A stretch of DNA of 64,000 bases from Liolophura sinensis (lineage: Eukaryota > Mollusca > Polyplacophora > Chitonida > Chitonidae): the NCBI RefSeq assembly GCF_032854445.1, contig NC_088299.1, positions 13,571,608 to 13,635,607 of the forward strand, given 5' to 3'. Under the pieces are notes generated by a model. That model saw only the letters and a program-made list of their open reading frames with translations. It ran no database searches and had not been told where the DNA came from. This document shows positions 1 to 11,303 of the stretch, one piece after another (within the stretch, counting starts at the first letter, position 1; the number at the start of each line of letters is the position of its first letter). The translations under genes and the position numbers were made by a program.

Positions 1-195
1 AACCACTGTGTTGAAATGCATGTCTGTTCCACTGCCATTTCTGTATTCTAAATATAATCTAAATGTCAGAATTATATAAGTTGTGCCCTTGTGAAGTTTC
101 TGCTTAAAGAGCAGTGAATAGGACTGTATTCGTGAGGAAAGCCCGTGATTATCACGTCTGGCGCAGTTTACTTGCGTGATGCTTTTGCGTACTGT

Positions 196-402
196 AATTC
201 TTCAACCTTTTCGCATGTTTGCAAGGTGTTTAATCAATCATATTTTGGAGGCATTTTTCTGTACAGACTGATACATTCGTACTTTTCATGAAGCCTTGAA
301 GTTGGCCAACCCTACTGGTGTAGTTTCGTTTTCAAAATCAAATTTAAACAGAGGATAAACTGCACTGAAAGTTGCTCGTTCAAACGCTAAAAGGTTGAGG
401 GT
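196..402 (+). mobile_element. MITE-like element, family 1, copy 1
   Basis: About 207 bp bounded by inverted termini: the left end reads TTCAACCTTTTCGCATG and the right end carries AAAAGGTTGAGG, its reverse complement with mismatches. Five related copies lie at about 18050, 24600, 25855, 37069 and 60721. There is no coding capacity, which fits a non-autonomous DNA transposon. The superfamily cannot be assigned from what I see. Confidence 0.6.
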
Positions 403-637
403 ACCTTGAATGAACCTAACGCGAGAGACTGCATGTTGTTTGCATGTTGAATAGTCTGTTTATCGTATTCAGATGTGTCCAATCACCTGAAAAAAATCTA
501 TACATGGTGAATTATTTTCTTTCATTTTTTGATCCTTGTTTTTCATCGCGTTCAAAAGTCATTGTGATTTGTTCACTGATACTTTTTTAAGGCTTACCAC
601 GACGAGGCGATCCAGATTATCAGCAATAATGAAACTT

Positions 638-797
638 ATGGCCGTACGTGGGAAGGTCTGCCAGCAATCTGCGGTCGTGGGTTTAATTAACCCCCGTTCT
701 CTTCCCGGTTTCCTCCCACCATAATGCTGGTCGCCGTCGTATATAAGTGAAATATTCCTGAGTACTGCGTAAAACACCAAACAAATAAACAAATAAA
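638..797 (+). mobile_element. SINE family A, 3' fragment
   Basis: Matches the 3' two thirds of the full SINE at 31771: GTGGGAAGGTCTGCCAG, a CGTGGGTTT segment, TTTCCTCCCACCATAATGCT, then AAGTGAAATATTCCTGAG and an (AAATA)n tail. The tRNA-like head is missing. Confidence 0.8.
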
Positions 798-2874
798 ATG
801 AAACTTATTACATTTTCCACAAGAAAACTGAAGACAACAACTGTGATTGAATATATAAAAGCTGAACAAATGTCAACGTGGAAAGAAGTATTGTTTTCCA
901 ACCGAAACAAGCAGCTCCCAATCAAATGCCAGACAGTCTTCTTGTAGACTATATTCACGGACACAGCGACGGTCACTTTCTTCAGCAAAGTCGTGGCCTA
1001 GCACGGTGAAAGTAAAGCGCGATTCCTCAAAATTTCATGCGGCTGCCACAAAGTACCGATGCTCTCTCTATGAATATCCAAGGGCCCCTTGGTTCATCAG
1101 TATAAAAAGTTTAATAATATACGACATTTATATGTTCATTACTTAGACGACATTTGTATGCTCTTTAACAGACTTGACAGTTTACCAAATGGCAGGCGTG
1201 TGCAGTTAAATGGAGTTTAATATGTATATTTCATGCAAAATGATGCAATTTTGACTGCTTATTTTATAGTATGACGGACTGAAGATAAACCTGATGCCTT
1301 CAAACATTAATTATATAAAATACAAAGTCGTAATACAAACCTGACTGGGAAAGGCTTAGCCCCAATTGCCCTATTAGTTCTGTGCGTGACATGACAGCCA
1401 AATCTACAGGTAGAAATAAACAATATAATGTTCAGCATGTATGTGTACTGTAGGTATATAGCGATATTCACACGGCCTCTGGATCCTGACTATATAATAT
1501 GTACGTATACTGAGGCACCATTTACTTCACCGATTTCATCATCTACATATAGGCCCTATCCCAGGCGACCGTATACATTATATAAAACGTATACCTTAAA
1601 CTCCACTCGCTCCAGCCTGGACAATTCTTCCCTCTGGACGATTTCTCTTCAAGGCAATCACTGAGGAAAATTAAAAATTTGAAACAATGTAATTTAAAAA
1701 ACTAATTAAAGAAGCTCCTTAGATGATTCACTACAAACCCTAGTCTAATGAATTAGACTTTGTTAACGATACAACGCCTAATTCATCAGGGCTACGCAGG
1801 CCTAAACGGCACTTCAACTCGATTGCCCGCCCACTCCTTGCCCATCTTCTGGTATATATATGAATTCTCCTCGAGGTCATTTATACTATGAACTCGGGGT
1901 AACATGGTTTTCTTAAAAAGGTCGGTTTTGAATAAACAAACCTTTAAATAGGCCTAGGTCCGATAAGTGTTTATTGCAAGTTGCACTGAGCAGACAAAAA
2001 AGATGGTCTGGCACCAGACAAAATTGACTAAAACAAAAGGAAGAAAAAATATACATACAAGACATGCTTCAACTGCGCATGTGAAACAAAAATCTGCCGT
2101 CGTGGGTGGTTTAGACGCGTCATACACACGTGAACCTGAGGCCATCATTTAGATACGGACAAATACATATGGGGAATACCCATGGAAATTCCGTCATAAC
2201 AGCATCGCTTGCGCTTGCCCTTGCCTTTCCAGTTAAGGCCCCGATCAAGCTTATAGCCTACAATGAATCACATGCTTACCGCTGACTGTCGTCTATTCCA
2301 CGCAAGGGAACATTGAACCGGCGATATGATCAGATCTGTTAGTATGCTCCTATACCTCACCAGTGAGAGAAGCTTGTAAATCAGGCCAGTGTGCTGTTTT
2401 ATACATGACGATCTACATTTAGTGGACTTCGCATTCACCGGCAGTAAAGTTCGCTGGCGCAGTGCTTAAACTGTGGACCTCTATATGTGATCATGTACTT
2501 CATACGTGAACAACGAGGCCAGTATGCGGGTCACCTGTTGTTGAATTGTACCGCTCTTCAGTCCCGGATGTAGGTCATTTCTCGTCAACAGCTCTGTTTG
2601 TCTGGACTGTGTACACATGGACAGTTTTCACACATTCACTGTAAAGCGATTTTAAAATTGAAACGTAATATTTCCACATCAGGAGAATTAAGCCGTACCG
2701 TCAGTGTTTCCCGTTTTCCTGTTGAATCTCAGGGAAGGAAGAATGTGTGTGTATAGGACTTAAACACATTTTCATTCGCTTCATGGACTTTTAACATACA
2801 GCTCGCTGTAGGCCTTTACATGGCAGGCTGAAAATTTCTGGGGACTTACCGGCCTAGCTACGTGAGAAAGTGAC

Positions 2875-4721
2875 ATGGCTGAGGTGAGTGAACATGTAAA
2901 TTCATTGGCTAAAACGAAAAACGACAACGGAGTAGATTCAGTACCTCCAAGACAAGGAGATAAACGACAGGTAGATTTACTGGCTCTAGCAAAAGAGGGC
3001 AGCAGAAGAGTAGATTCGATGGCATCAGCAAGAGAGGACAACGCACAAGCAGATTCACTTGCCCCTTCGAAAGAGGACAGTGAAAAGGTAGATTCACTTG
3101 CTCCTGCGAAAGAGGACAGTGAAAAAGTAGATTCATTGGCTCTCACAACAGAGGAAAATGTAAGAGTAGATTCACTTGCTCCTACAAAAGAGGACAATGG
3201 AAGAGTAGATTCACTTGCTCCTACAAAAGGGGACAATGGAAGAGTAGATTCACTTGCTCCTACAAAAGAGGACAATGGAAGAGAAGATTCAATTGCTCCT
3301 ACAAAAGAGGACAATGGAAGACTAGATTCACTTGCTCCTACAAAAGAGGACAGTGGAAGAGTAGATTCACTTGCTCCTACAAAAGAGGACAATGGAAGAG
3401 TAGATTCACTTGCTCCTACAAAAGAGGACCCAGTTATAAAGGAGCTTGTCACAGATGTAGAGAAAGTTGATGTCGCTGCGGACACTGTTGTCACACCAAC
3501 TAAGTTGACGCTCATGTACAGTAAAGACACCCCAGCTGCCCTCAGCAACTTCTTCCCAAAGTTTACGAGGAAAGTTTCCCTCCAAGAGTGTTGTCACATA
3601 GCACGTCACGATGACGCACATGTGTACCTCAATGGTGATGGCATGTCAAGAAACTTTGGACAGATTTACCCAGTGGACGGAGATGTGTCCAAGTTCATTC
3701 TTATGAATGTCAGCAAGAACAAAATCATACAAGTGGTTTACTCAAAGGGCAAAAAAACTATGTTGAAGATACTGAAATTCAATGAATCTATGCCCATACA
3801 GACTAATTACTTGATAAAGTTTCACACGCTTGAGTTCAAAGTTGAAATCAGTCCTGGGGATGTTTCATCAGAACACTATGAGCTAGAAGTTGTTCAGGAA
3901 GTCCCACGCAGACAAGATGAAAGCGCGTCTCGGTCCAGCCCAGTCATCGTGAACAAAGGTCAAATCAACAGGTTATACATGGCCAGTAATCCTGTTGACA
4001 CCAACTCTGGACCGGTCCATATGGCGATGTCAAATTACGGACCACCCACAGCAGTGCCATATCACTACCCATACTGTGGTACTTTCCAGGGAGGGATGCC
4101 ACAAAATAGCCCCAATTACAGCCCAGGCCAGCCCACGGTCAGTTCCACGCCCCACAGAATTTCATGACAAATCAACGCCACTATTACGATTTGGAACACC
4201 CTTCCTACCAAGGTCATACAAATCAACATTCTCAAGGGCAAATGAATAATGGTTTCCCTTTGGGCATCAACGGTCATTTTGGGAATGGTAGTTACGGAGT
4301 GGGGAATCCAGTTCGCCATATGGGCAATGGTCCCTCAGGGCCACACATGCCCACTCACCCAATAGGCAACTATGCTCATTCAGCAAACAAGGCCCATGTA
4401 ATGCAGCCCAGGGCTAATGCAGCTTTCCGCGGTTACCCACCTTATTACATGGGTTACCCTCACGGCCATCCGCTCCAAGCCGTAGGAAAAGGCACAAGCT
4501 CTTTCTGTCCAACACCTGGCCTGGGGGATGAAAATTTGCAGTATTTCTACCGCACACCTGAGACAGACAGCTTGGTGGGAGCCCCGGGTAAAGTTATAAG
4601 CAATGACCCAGGGCCTGGGTGGATTGGGCCTAGGGTGGCCCAGGAGATAGTCAGAGCTCCTGTGGAGAACTCTGAACTCCCGGATCCAATTGCCAGGTTG
4701 ATGCAAAAGGCTGATCCCTGA
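2875..4721 (+). CDS. TIFA-like FHA-domain protein, intronless, one apparent frameshift
   Basis: The first open segment (2875-4167) gives 430 residues. An overlapping +2 frame (about 4110-4721) continues with the same Gly/Asn/His/Pro/Tyr-rich composition for about 190 more, so one base appears lost or gained near 4107-4165. Residues 20-188 are thirteen copies of a 13-residue unit (VDSLAPTKEDNGR), with a degenerate copy before. Residues about 208-342 resemble the FHA domain of TIFA, the adaptor that binds TRAF6 in NF-kB signalling. Counterparts of FHA Arg (R244), Ser-Arg (S258-R259) and Asn (N278) are present, but the usual Gly before Arg is Ala. Near the C terminus PVENSE (4659-4676) fits the TRAF6 consensus PxExx(acidic/aromatic). 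No splice sites are needed. The family call rests on remembered similarity and is moderate; gene status is more secure. The break could be assembly error, polymorphism or an unrecognised short intron. Confidence 0.6.
2896..3438 (+). repeat. 39-bp coding tandem repeat (13 residues), about 13.9 units
   Basis: Thirteen consecutive 39-bp units encode VDSLAPTKEDNGR and variants, preceded by a degenerate 36-bp unit from 2896. Because 39 is divisible by three, copy-number change keeps the frame. Central units (about 3166-3410) are nearly identical in DNA, suggesting recent expansion or homogenisation, while the first three have diverged. The peptide is acidic, hydrophilic and probably disordered, forming a long N-terminal arm before the FHA-like domain. 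Confidence 0.92.
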
Positions 4722-4862
4722 TCTACATGCAAGGTTAATGCAAAAGGCTAATCCCTGAACTACATGAGAGGTTGATGAAAAAGGCTAATCCCTGAACTAC
4801 ATGAGGGGTTGATGAAAAAGGCTGAATAGGTTGATGCAAAAGTCTGATCCACAAACTACACC
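4695..4862 (+). repeat. 37-bp tandem repeat that begins at the stop codon of the TIFA-like gene
   Basis: Units start at 4695, 4732, 4769 and 4806 (truncated), with a fifth at about 4828. The consensus starts AGGTTGATGCAAAAGGCTGA and ends CCTGAACTACATGAG. The first unit contains the last eight codons of the gene and its TGA (4719-4721), so the coding terminus is itself repeat unit 1. Later units lie in the 3' UTR. Confidence 0.85.
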
Positions 4863-5875
4863 CTTGATGTCAGTAGTTTGAATTACATGATATGGGCAAA
4901 TACACATGTATCAAATATAGTTGTAAATGGTTGTGGTGCAGTGATTTTACTTTTTAAAAGCTTTTGATCATGAGAGAGAAACTACCCTAATTGACCTAAA
5001 ACTTTGTCCTCACTAAGTTGCATATGATCTGGTGCCATGGGCATGAACAGGAAACCCTGCCAAGTCCTGTGTCGTGATCATGAAGTATTTTTATCATTTA
5101 TCAGTTTTGTATCATGGTCATGGAAGAGAAACTTATTTCAATGAATTAATACTTTTTCCATTACAGTAACTTGATTGATTGAGTACAGAAACTCAATCAA
5201 TAGCAGTACTGCATTATGGTCATGAAGAAAAATGTATTGGTTACTTCATGGTAACAAAAATTTAAATGTCAGATCTTGCTTCATGGGGGAGATTTGTTTC
5301 AATCCTGTATTGTGCAGAACTTGAAATTTTCATTATCATAGAAGACAGGCTGCTAAAATTTTGTATCATGGCCACAAAAGAGACACTGTTCAAACAGAAA
5401 TGAAAGTTAACATTTTAAGAAAAATTACTACAAAATGTTGACCCAGTTTTAGTGGTCTGTCATGTCACAGATCTTCACAGACACCAGACTGAAAGTGAAA
5501 GAGAAGTGAAAGATGGCATTTTCAGAAAAGTCACTTCTTAATATTTTGATGTTCTGATGTGGAGATTAAACCAATTCAAACTCACGAGGTCTGAATTATT
5601 CATTGGACATGTGTCTGACACACCTATAAAGATCTGTTATTATACAAGCTGCCTGGAAAAGGATACTGACATTACGGAAAAAAATGACTTGGTTTAAATC
5701 TCTTGGAATGTAGTGTGTTTATATCAGGTTTATTTTTTAATATCTTTTAAGGACATTGTTGATTTACAGCAGAAAAGTAACTTATCTTTAGAAATGACTG
5801 CATAATGTTGATACACGTTACCATGCCACTGAGCCAAACCTAATGGAAACTCCTAGCAATGACCCACCCTAAATC

Positions 5876-6075
5876 TGATGTATGAGCAATCCATAACAAT
5901 TTATGTAATAATCCATATCAATGATTGACCCTAAATCTGATGTAATAGAAGTCTGTAATATCTGATGTAATAGAAGTCTGTAACATTTGATGTAATAGAA
6001 GTCTTTAATATTGCTTGATCCAAATCTGATGTAATAGAAGTTTGTAATATTGCTTGATCCAAATCTGATGTAGCA
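5876..6075. repeat. Degenerate tandem repeat, unit about 45 bp
   Basis: The phrase ATCTGATGTAATAGAAGTCT recurs about five times with CTTGATCCAA linkers and imperfect spacing. It looks like an old, diverged minisatellite. Confidence 0.7.
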
Positions 6076-6224
6076 GAAGTCTATAACAGTGGCAAACCTA
6101 ACACGTCTGTAATTTACATGTATGTTTGTAACAGCCAAAGGCTGAACTCTATTGTTCATGTAGGTCACTTTCACTAAACCATGCACATTGATAAATGCAA
6201 TTGACGATATAAGTAGTCATATAC

Positions 6225-6530
6225 ATGTATGTCCGCATGTGTTTTGTGTAAGTGACCAGTCATGATGACTTATATCCCCATGTGTTTTGTGTAAGTGACC
6301 AGTCATGATGACTTATATCTGCATGTGTTTTGTGTAAGTAACCAGTCATGATGAACTATATCCGCATGTGTTTTGTGTAAGTAACCAGTCATGATGGACT
6401 ATATCCGCATGTGTTTTGTATAAGTGACCAGTCATGATGAACTATATCCACGTGTTTTGTGTAAATGAAAAGTCATGATGAACTGTGTCCGCTCGTGTTT
6501 TGTGCAATTACCCAGTCATGATAATTCTGT
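6225..6530. repeat. 43-bp tandem repeat, about 7 units
   Basis: Each unit contains GCATGTGTTTTGTGTAAGT followed by ACCAGTCATGATGA and CTATATCC. Spacing is 43-44 bp. The period equals that of three other, sequence-unrelated arrays in the window. Confidence 0.88.
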
Positions 6531-8237
6531 GCTGAACTGTTAGAGAGAACCATGTACATCGCCCATTCTTCCTGTTTACTGATATCACAACATAATCAGA
6601 TTATGACATGAGCTAACTGATACTAAGTTATGCTTGATTGGACAAGAGTTTAGCACACGTCATATGCAAACAAGACACACCGTGGCTCTTAAAATCATCA
6701 CTGAGTCAACAGCAACCTACAAAATGCATACCCAGGGTTATTGTTTATCTTAATAGTAATTTCTTTAAAACAATTTTTTTCATTAGCCAGAATGTTAAAA
6801 AAAAAAGTCCCGACCTACCCTGTTTTTGTGTGATAGGACCAGGTTTTGCCAAACAAAGATTTTTTTAAGGATGGCCTGTGTATATATAGTATTGCTTTAC
6901 ATTGTATTAATCCATTTATAAGTATAAACATTTTTGTCTGATATGACAGTATCATGTGTTGTAGCGGTATAAGGGGTTATATGCTGACTTTACATAATGT
7001 TACTACACGTTCTAGAATACAAAATATGTATGATGTCATATTGTCAGTACAAAATTCATTATGCTGTTTGTGTTTTATGGCTTAAGAGAAAATATTCCAG
7101 CTTCTGTGCTTCATGGTCGTTTTAAGCTACTGGGAATTAACTGAAATCATATGTTCTTATTTTTCCACCTGTATACCTAGTATGTCTGTGCATGGGCCTA
7201 TGTAAAAAGCAACTTTGTGTTAGCATAATGTTATCATAATGATACTCTTACAATGATTCCATTATTTTTTCTTCAAATTATTAATTGTGGATTGGAGTTA
7301 TTCACTATTCATTTCATATTAATCTACATTTGATTTTGTGCAAACTGCAGGTATGCAAAATTAAAGTACACCTGTGAGTTTAATCGGTTAGAATGTTTAA
7401 AACAGCTGCAATATATGTTGAATGTTCAAAATGAGATTTCATTACATTGTAATATGAAGTACTACTTTCTTTGTTGGTTGCAATTGTATAACAAAATGTT
7501 CAAAAATTGCTATGTATCTTTTACTTGCCATATATATAGTTTTAATTCTGGTCTGCAACAGTAGGTATTTCCACTTTTGTGAGTTAGCTTTACATACTGC
7601 GCATATGTGTGAGAAAATCAATGATATACTTTCAGTTTCTGAGTTCTTTGCCATCTGTATTAATTTCATAGACTTGGAACTGTATATACTTATAATCTGT
7701 CAGTATTAATTATAACAGTATCTGACCTTCTGCACAATAGTATCGTCATCACATTTTTCAAGGCGATTTACAAATAAACCTCTGACGTTTATAGAGCCAC
7801 ATATCTTACCCAAAACTAGTGAAACCTCTGGAAATCTGAATGATCTTCCTTTTGCATTTTTTCCCACAGAACTAAATGCAGTTTGCTGTATTTCTAAGGT
7901 GGTATTAGTGAGATTTAAACAGGTGTTTTTGTTGATCTGGTCACTTTAGATCAGCAATGAGTAAAGGTGTAATATATGCAACTGTTCTGCATATTACAGC
8001 ATTTTTCACCAAATTCACTCAAATTTAATACACCTGTAAGTTTTGTTTTTTTTTTTGTCTTTTGTTCTTTGTGAACTACTATGCAATATAAAATTTAGAT
8101 TATTCATGCTGAATTTTGTTTTTAACATGTCAATAAAGAAAATTGTGTTTAAGGTACCTCAGAGTTTGTCTATATTCTGTTCAGTCATCATTTAATTGTA
8201 AAATAGTACTTGGTGATGTTTCACATGAGACAAACCT

Positions 8238-8473
8238 CAGTCTTGTGGTTAGCACACCAGCACGGCGAAATGACTCAATAGCGACCCACCAATGCTGTGA
8301 GTTCATGCTGGCTTCCTCTCCGGTCATACGGTCTGTCAGCAACCTGTGGATGGTCACAGGTTTCTCCAATGCTCTGACCGGTTTCTTCACATCATAATGC
8401 TGATCACCCCCATATAAGTGAAATATTCTTAAGTCCAGCTTAAAATACAGATCAATTCAATAAATAAATAAAT
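8238..8473 (+). mobile_element. SINE family A, near full length, diverged
   Basis: The head has GTGGTTAGCACACC and CACCAATGCTGTGAGTTCATG, which are A-box and B-box regions of tRNA origin. The body follows (TGCTGGCTTCCTCTCCGGTC, then ATAAGTGAAATATTCTTAAG), ending in an (AATA)n tail. Mismatches to the 31771 copy indicate an older insertion. Confidence 0.82.
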
Positions 8474-8994
8474 TTCATTTTTTCAGTTTCACAAAGATGT
8501 ATATGTACGATAATCGAACACAAAGGACAATGGTGCGGTAATAGTGACTTACACAATGTCATACGACAAAAATGTATGATAAACAAATGTTGTATGCCAC
8601 TTTGTGAAATGGGGCCCTGATTCACAAAGCGATCTTAAGATTAACCATCCGGCCTGAAATGTTTCACGTCGTAAGGAGTGTTACAGTTCTGGTCTGGAAG
8701 CTAACATGGCTGTATGGGTGGAAGAAACTGAAGAGAGCCTAGACACTGGTCAGTGGCTAAACTGCCTTCCTGGCGTACATGCGAGACAACCTGGTAATAT
8801 AACTTCAATCAATAAAGTTTTCAATTTTATCAACAAGCAGATACATTCATGTTGTTTGATACTTCTGTATTCATACAACACCTCGCAGACAGGTGTGACA
8901 GCCCATTAGGATTTACACGAAGAAGCAATTCTATATACTGTGTGGTGCGTGACGGCTGTAGAACCCACATAAAGTGCCCCCTATTTTAAATTGA

Positions 8995-9705
8995 TGCCCA
9001 GATCTAAAATGTAACATCCTGGCCTAATATGATATCTGGCCTAATGAGTCATCTGGTCAGCCTAATGTGATGTCTGGCCTAATGAGTCATCTGGTCAGCC
9101 TAATGTGACAGCTCTTCTAATGAGTCATCTGGTCAGTCTAATGTGACATGTGGCCTACTGAGTTATCCATCAACCTAATGTGATATAGGGCCTAACAAGT
9201 TATCTGGTCAGCCTCATGTGATATGTGGCCTAATGAGTCATCTGGTCAGCCTAATGCGACATCTGGTCAGCCTAATGCAACATCTGGTCAGCGTAGTGTG
9301 ACATTTAACTTAATATGAAATCTGGTCCGCCAAATGTGACACCTGGTCAGCCTAATGTGACACCTGGTCAGCCTAATGTGACATCTGGTCAGTCTAATGT
9401 GGGATCTGGCTTAATGTGACATATGGCCGAATAAGTCATCTGCTCAGTCTAATGTAACATCTGGCATCATGAGTCATCTGGTCAATCTTAAGTGACATCT
9501 GGCCCAAAGAGTCATCTGGTAAGCATAATGTGACATATGGCCTAATGTAACATCTGGCATCATGAGTCATCTGGTCAATCTTATGTGACATCTGGCCCAA
9601 TGAGTCATCTGGTCAATCTTATGTGACATCTGGCCCAATGAGTCATTTGGTCAATCTTCTGTGACATCTGGCCTAACGTTACGTCTGTCCTAATGTGAAC
9701 CTTAA
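8995..9705. repeat. About 38-bp tandem repeat, diverged
   Basis: The phrases ATGTGACATCTGGCCTAATG and AGTCATCTGGTCAGCCTAA alternate some 18-20 times with frequent unit deletions. A related array continues from about 9905 after a SINE fragment. Confidence 0.88.
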
Positions 9706-9732
9706 TGCAACATCCTGACCAGATTTTGTCAT

Positions 9733-9853
9733 TTGGTGGGTGTTTTAGAATATTTCACTCCTACGACGCCGGCCAGTATTACAGTGGGAGGAAGAAAGCT
9801 ACAACCAAAGGCAGGCTCCCTAGGATGGTAGGGGAGGAAGCCAGCATGAGCTT
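9733..9853 (-). mobile_element. SINE family A fragment inside a minisatellite
   Basis: Reverse-strand match to the SINE 3' half: GTGTTTTAGAATATTTCACT, then CGGCCAGTATTACAGTGGGA and GGAAGCCAGCATGAGC. It sits between two related tandem arrays, so it either split one array or marks the junction of two. Confidence 0.75.
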
Positions 9854-9904
9854 CCTAACCCAATGTAATATTGCTATTGTTTCATTCGACTCCTTAAATT
9901 ACCT

Positions 9905-10430
9905 TATGTGACATCTGTACCAATGTGGCATGTTGACCTAGTGTGACATACAATATCTGGCCCAATGTGGCATGTTGACCTAGTGCGACATCTAATGTAA
10001 CATGTTCACCTAGTGTGACATGATATCCCGCCCAATGTGGCGTGTTGACCTAGTGTCACATCTAATGTGGCATGTTGACCTAGTGTGACATGATATCTGG
10101 CCCAATGTGGCATGTTGACCTAATACATCTGGCCTAATATGACATGTTGACCTTATGTGGCATGTTGACCTAATGTGACACCTCATGTGGCCTGTTGACC
10201 TAATATGACATCTGACCTAATGTGGCATGTTGACCCAAGGTGACATCTGGGCCAATCTGGCATGTTGACCTAATGTGATATCTGGCCTAATCTGGCATGT
10301 TGACCTAATATGACATCTGGCCTGATTTGGCATGTTGACCTACTGTGCTATCTGGCCTGGTGTGGCATGTTGACCTAATGTGATATCTGGCCTAATGTAA
10401 CGTCCTGATCATGGTATCTCGCCTAGAGTA
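9905..10430. repeat. About 35-bp tandem repeat related to the array at 8995
   Basis: The core GGCATGTTGACCTAATGTGA plus CATCTGGCCTAATGT repeats about 14 times. It shares the CATCTGGCCTAATGT phrase with the preceding array, so the two probably come from one ancestral repeat. Confidence 0.85.
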
Positions 10431-10707
10431 TACACTGACATGTGTAATGTTGTTACTGGGGGTACAATACAAGTTATTGCACCCCGGGCTGTTACGTCCT
10501 TTGATTACCAGTCCTCATGTACATTAGAGATCAGGAGAAGGAATACAGCTAGACACAGGAAAATTAACAAACAGAAGAGCCTTTTGATAAGAGTCAGAAA
10601 GCCTCATTGGATCATACTGCGTGTAACGTGCAGAATGTTATTCTCCAAATCTTCTAAAAGTTCAAGATTTGTTGTAAACTTCTTATTGACAAAAGTCTAA
10701 CCCACTG

Positions 10708-11064
10708 GTATGTATGTATGTATGTATATTTGGGGTTAATGTCGTACAATTTTTCAGTTATATGACCACAGGGAGCCATTAGGTGTGTGTAGATATATAG
10801 TTTTGTGGCAGGGCGAGTCCATGCCACCAAAGTGCCACCCAAGTATCACGCCGAAGACACCAGACATTACACCCCACCCAGTCACATTTTTACTGACTAC
10901 CGAGTCAACCAGTCCTGTTTCCTTGCTCTAACCTCTCAGCACTGAGTGCCAAGCAAGGCAGCATCAAGTATCATTTTTAAAGTCTTTGGTATGACCTGAC
11001 CTGGGTTTGATCCGGGGTCTCCTGACTTCGAGGTGGACACTCTAATCATTAGGCCAACAAAGTG
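10708..11064 (-). mobile_element. SINE family B (tRNA-derived), full length
   Basis: Read on the minus strand, the head contains GGCCTAATGATTAGAGTGTC and a B-box-like segment after CTCGAAGTCAGGAG, as in a tRNA promoter. It continues with GCAAGGAAACAGGACTGGTT and a GGTGTAATGTCTGGTGTCTT segment and ends in (TACA)n. A second copy at 50584 shares the same order over about 360 bp. Family A shows no similarity beyond the tRNA-type head. Confidence 0.8.
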
Positions 11065-11303
11065 GTCTAACCCACTGGTCGAAATTATGAAGATTTAATG
11101 ATTTTTAAAACTGAGCTTTACTTGGAGATGATTTAATAAAGAGTCATCAAACTTCTAAAACAGATTGTGAACAAGATGGAAGTTAGGACTAGGTATATCA
11201 GTATCAGCGTAGCTTTCATTCTTGCTTGTAAGAGTCTACTTAATAGAATACAAATTCACCATGAATACAAATTCACCATGTTTTTCAGACACTGCAGACA
11301 GAG

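Larger units (their letters stand above)
1..2874. other. Left intergenic region, no gene recognised
   Basis: The stretch holds one MITE-like element (about 196-402) and a SINE 3' fragment (about 638-797). The rest is AT-rich unique-looking sequence in which I see no convincing exon. The short open frames between 536 and 2152 have no recognisable domain, splice structure or repeat-independent coding signal. The last few hundred bases should contain the promoter and 5' UTR of the TIFA-like gene, but I cannot point to a specific TATA or initiator element. Confidence 0.5.
4863..11303. other. Long gene-free, minisatellite-rich region
   Basis: After the TIFA-like gene this stretch holds arrays at about 5876-6075, 6225-6530, 8995-9700 and 9905-10430, SINE copies at 8238, 9733 and 10708, and otherwise AT-rich sequence. 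AATAAA at about 8132 is a possible but distant poly(A) signal for the upstream gene. A 67-codon frame at 8706 lacks recognisable domains. I see no convincing gene. Confidence 0.5.

Noticed and set aside
2781-3548. A 255-codon minus-strand Ser-rich frame
   Set aside because: It is the antisense shadow of the 39-bp coding repeat of the TIFA-like gene.
8706-8909. A 67-codon frame starting MAVWVEETEESLDTGQWLN
   Set aside because: The first half looks faintly protein-like and is followed by a GTAATA, but I found no partner exon or family, so it was not called.
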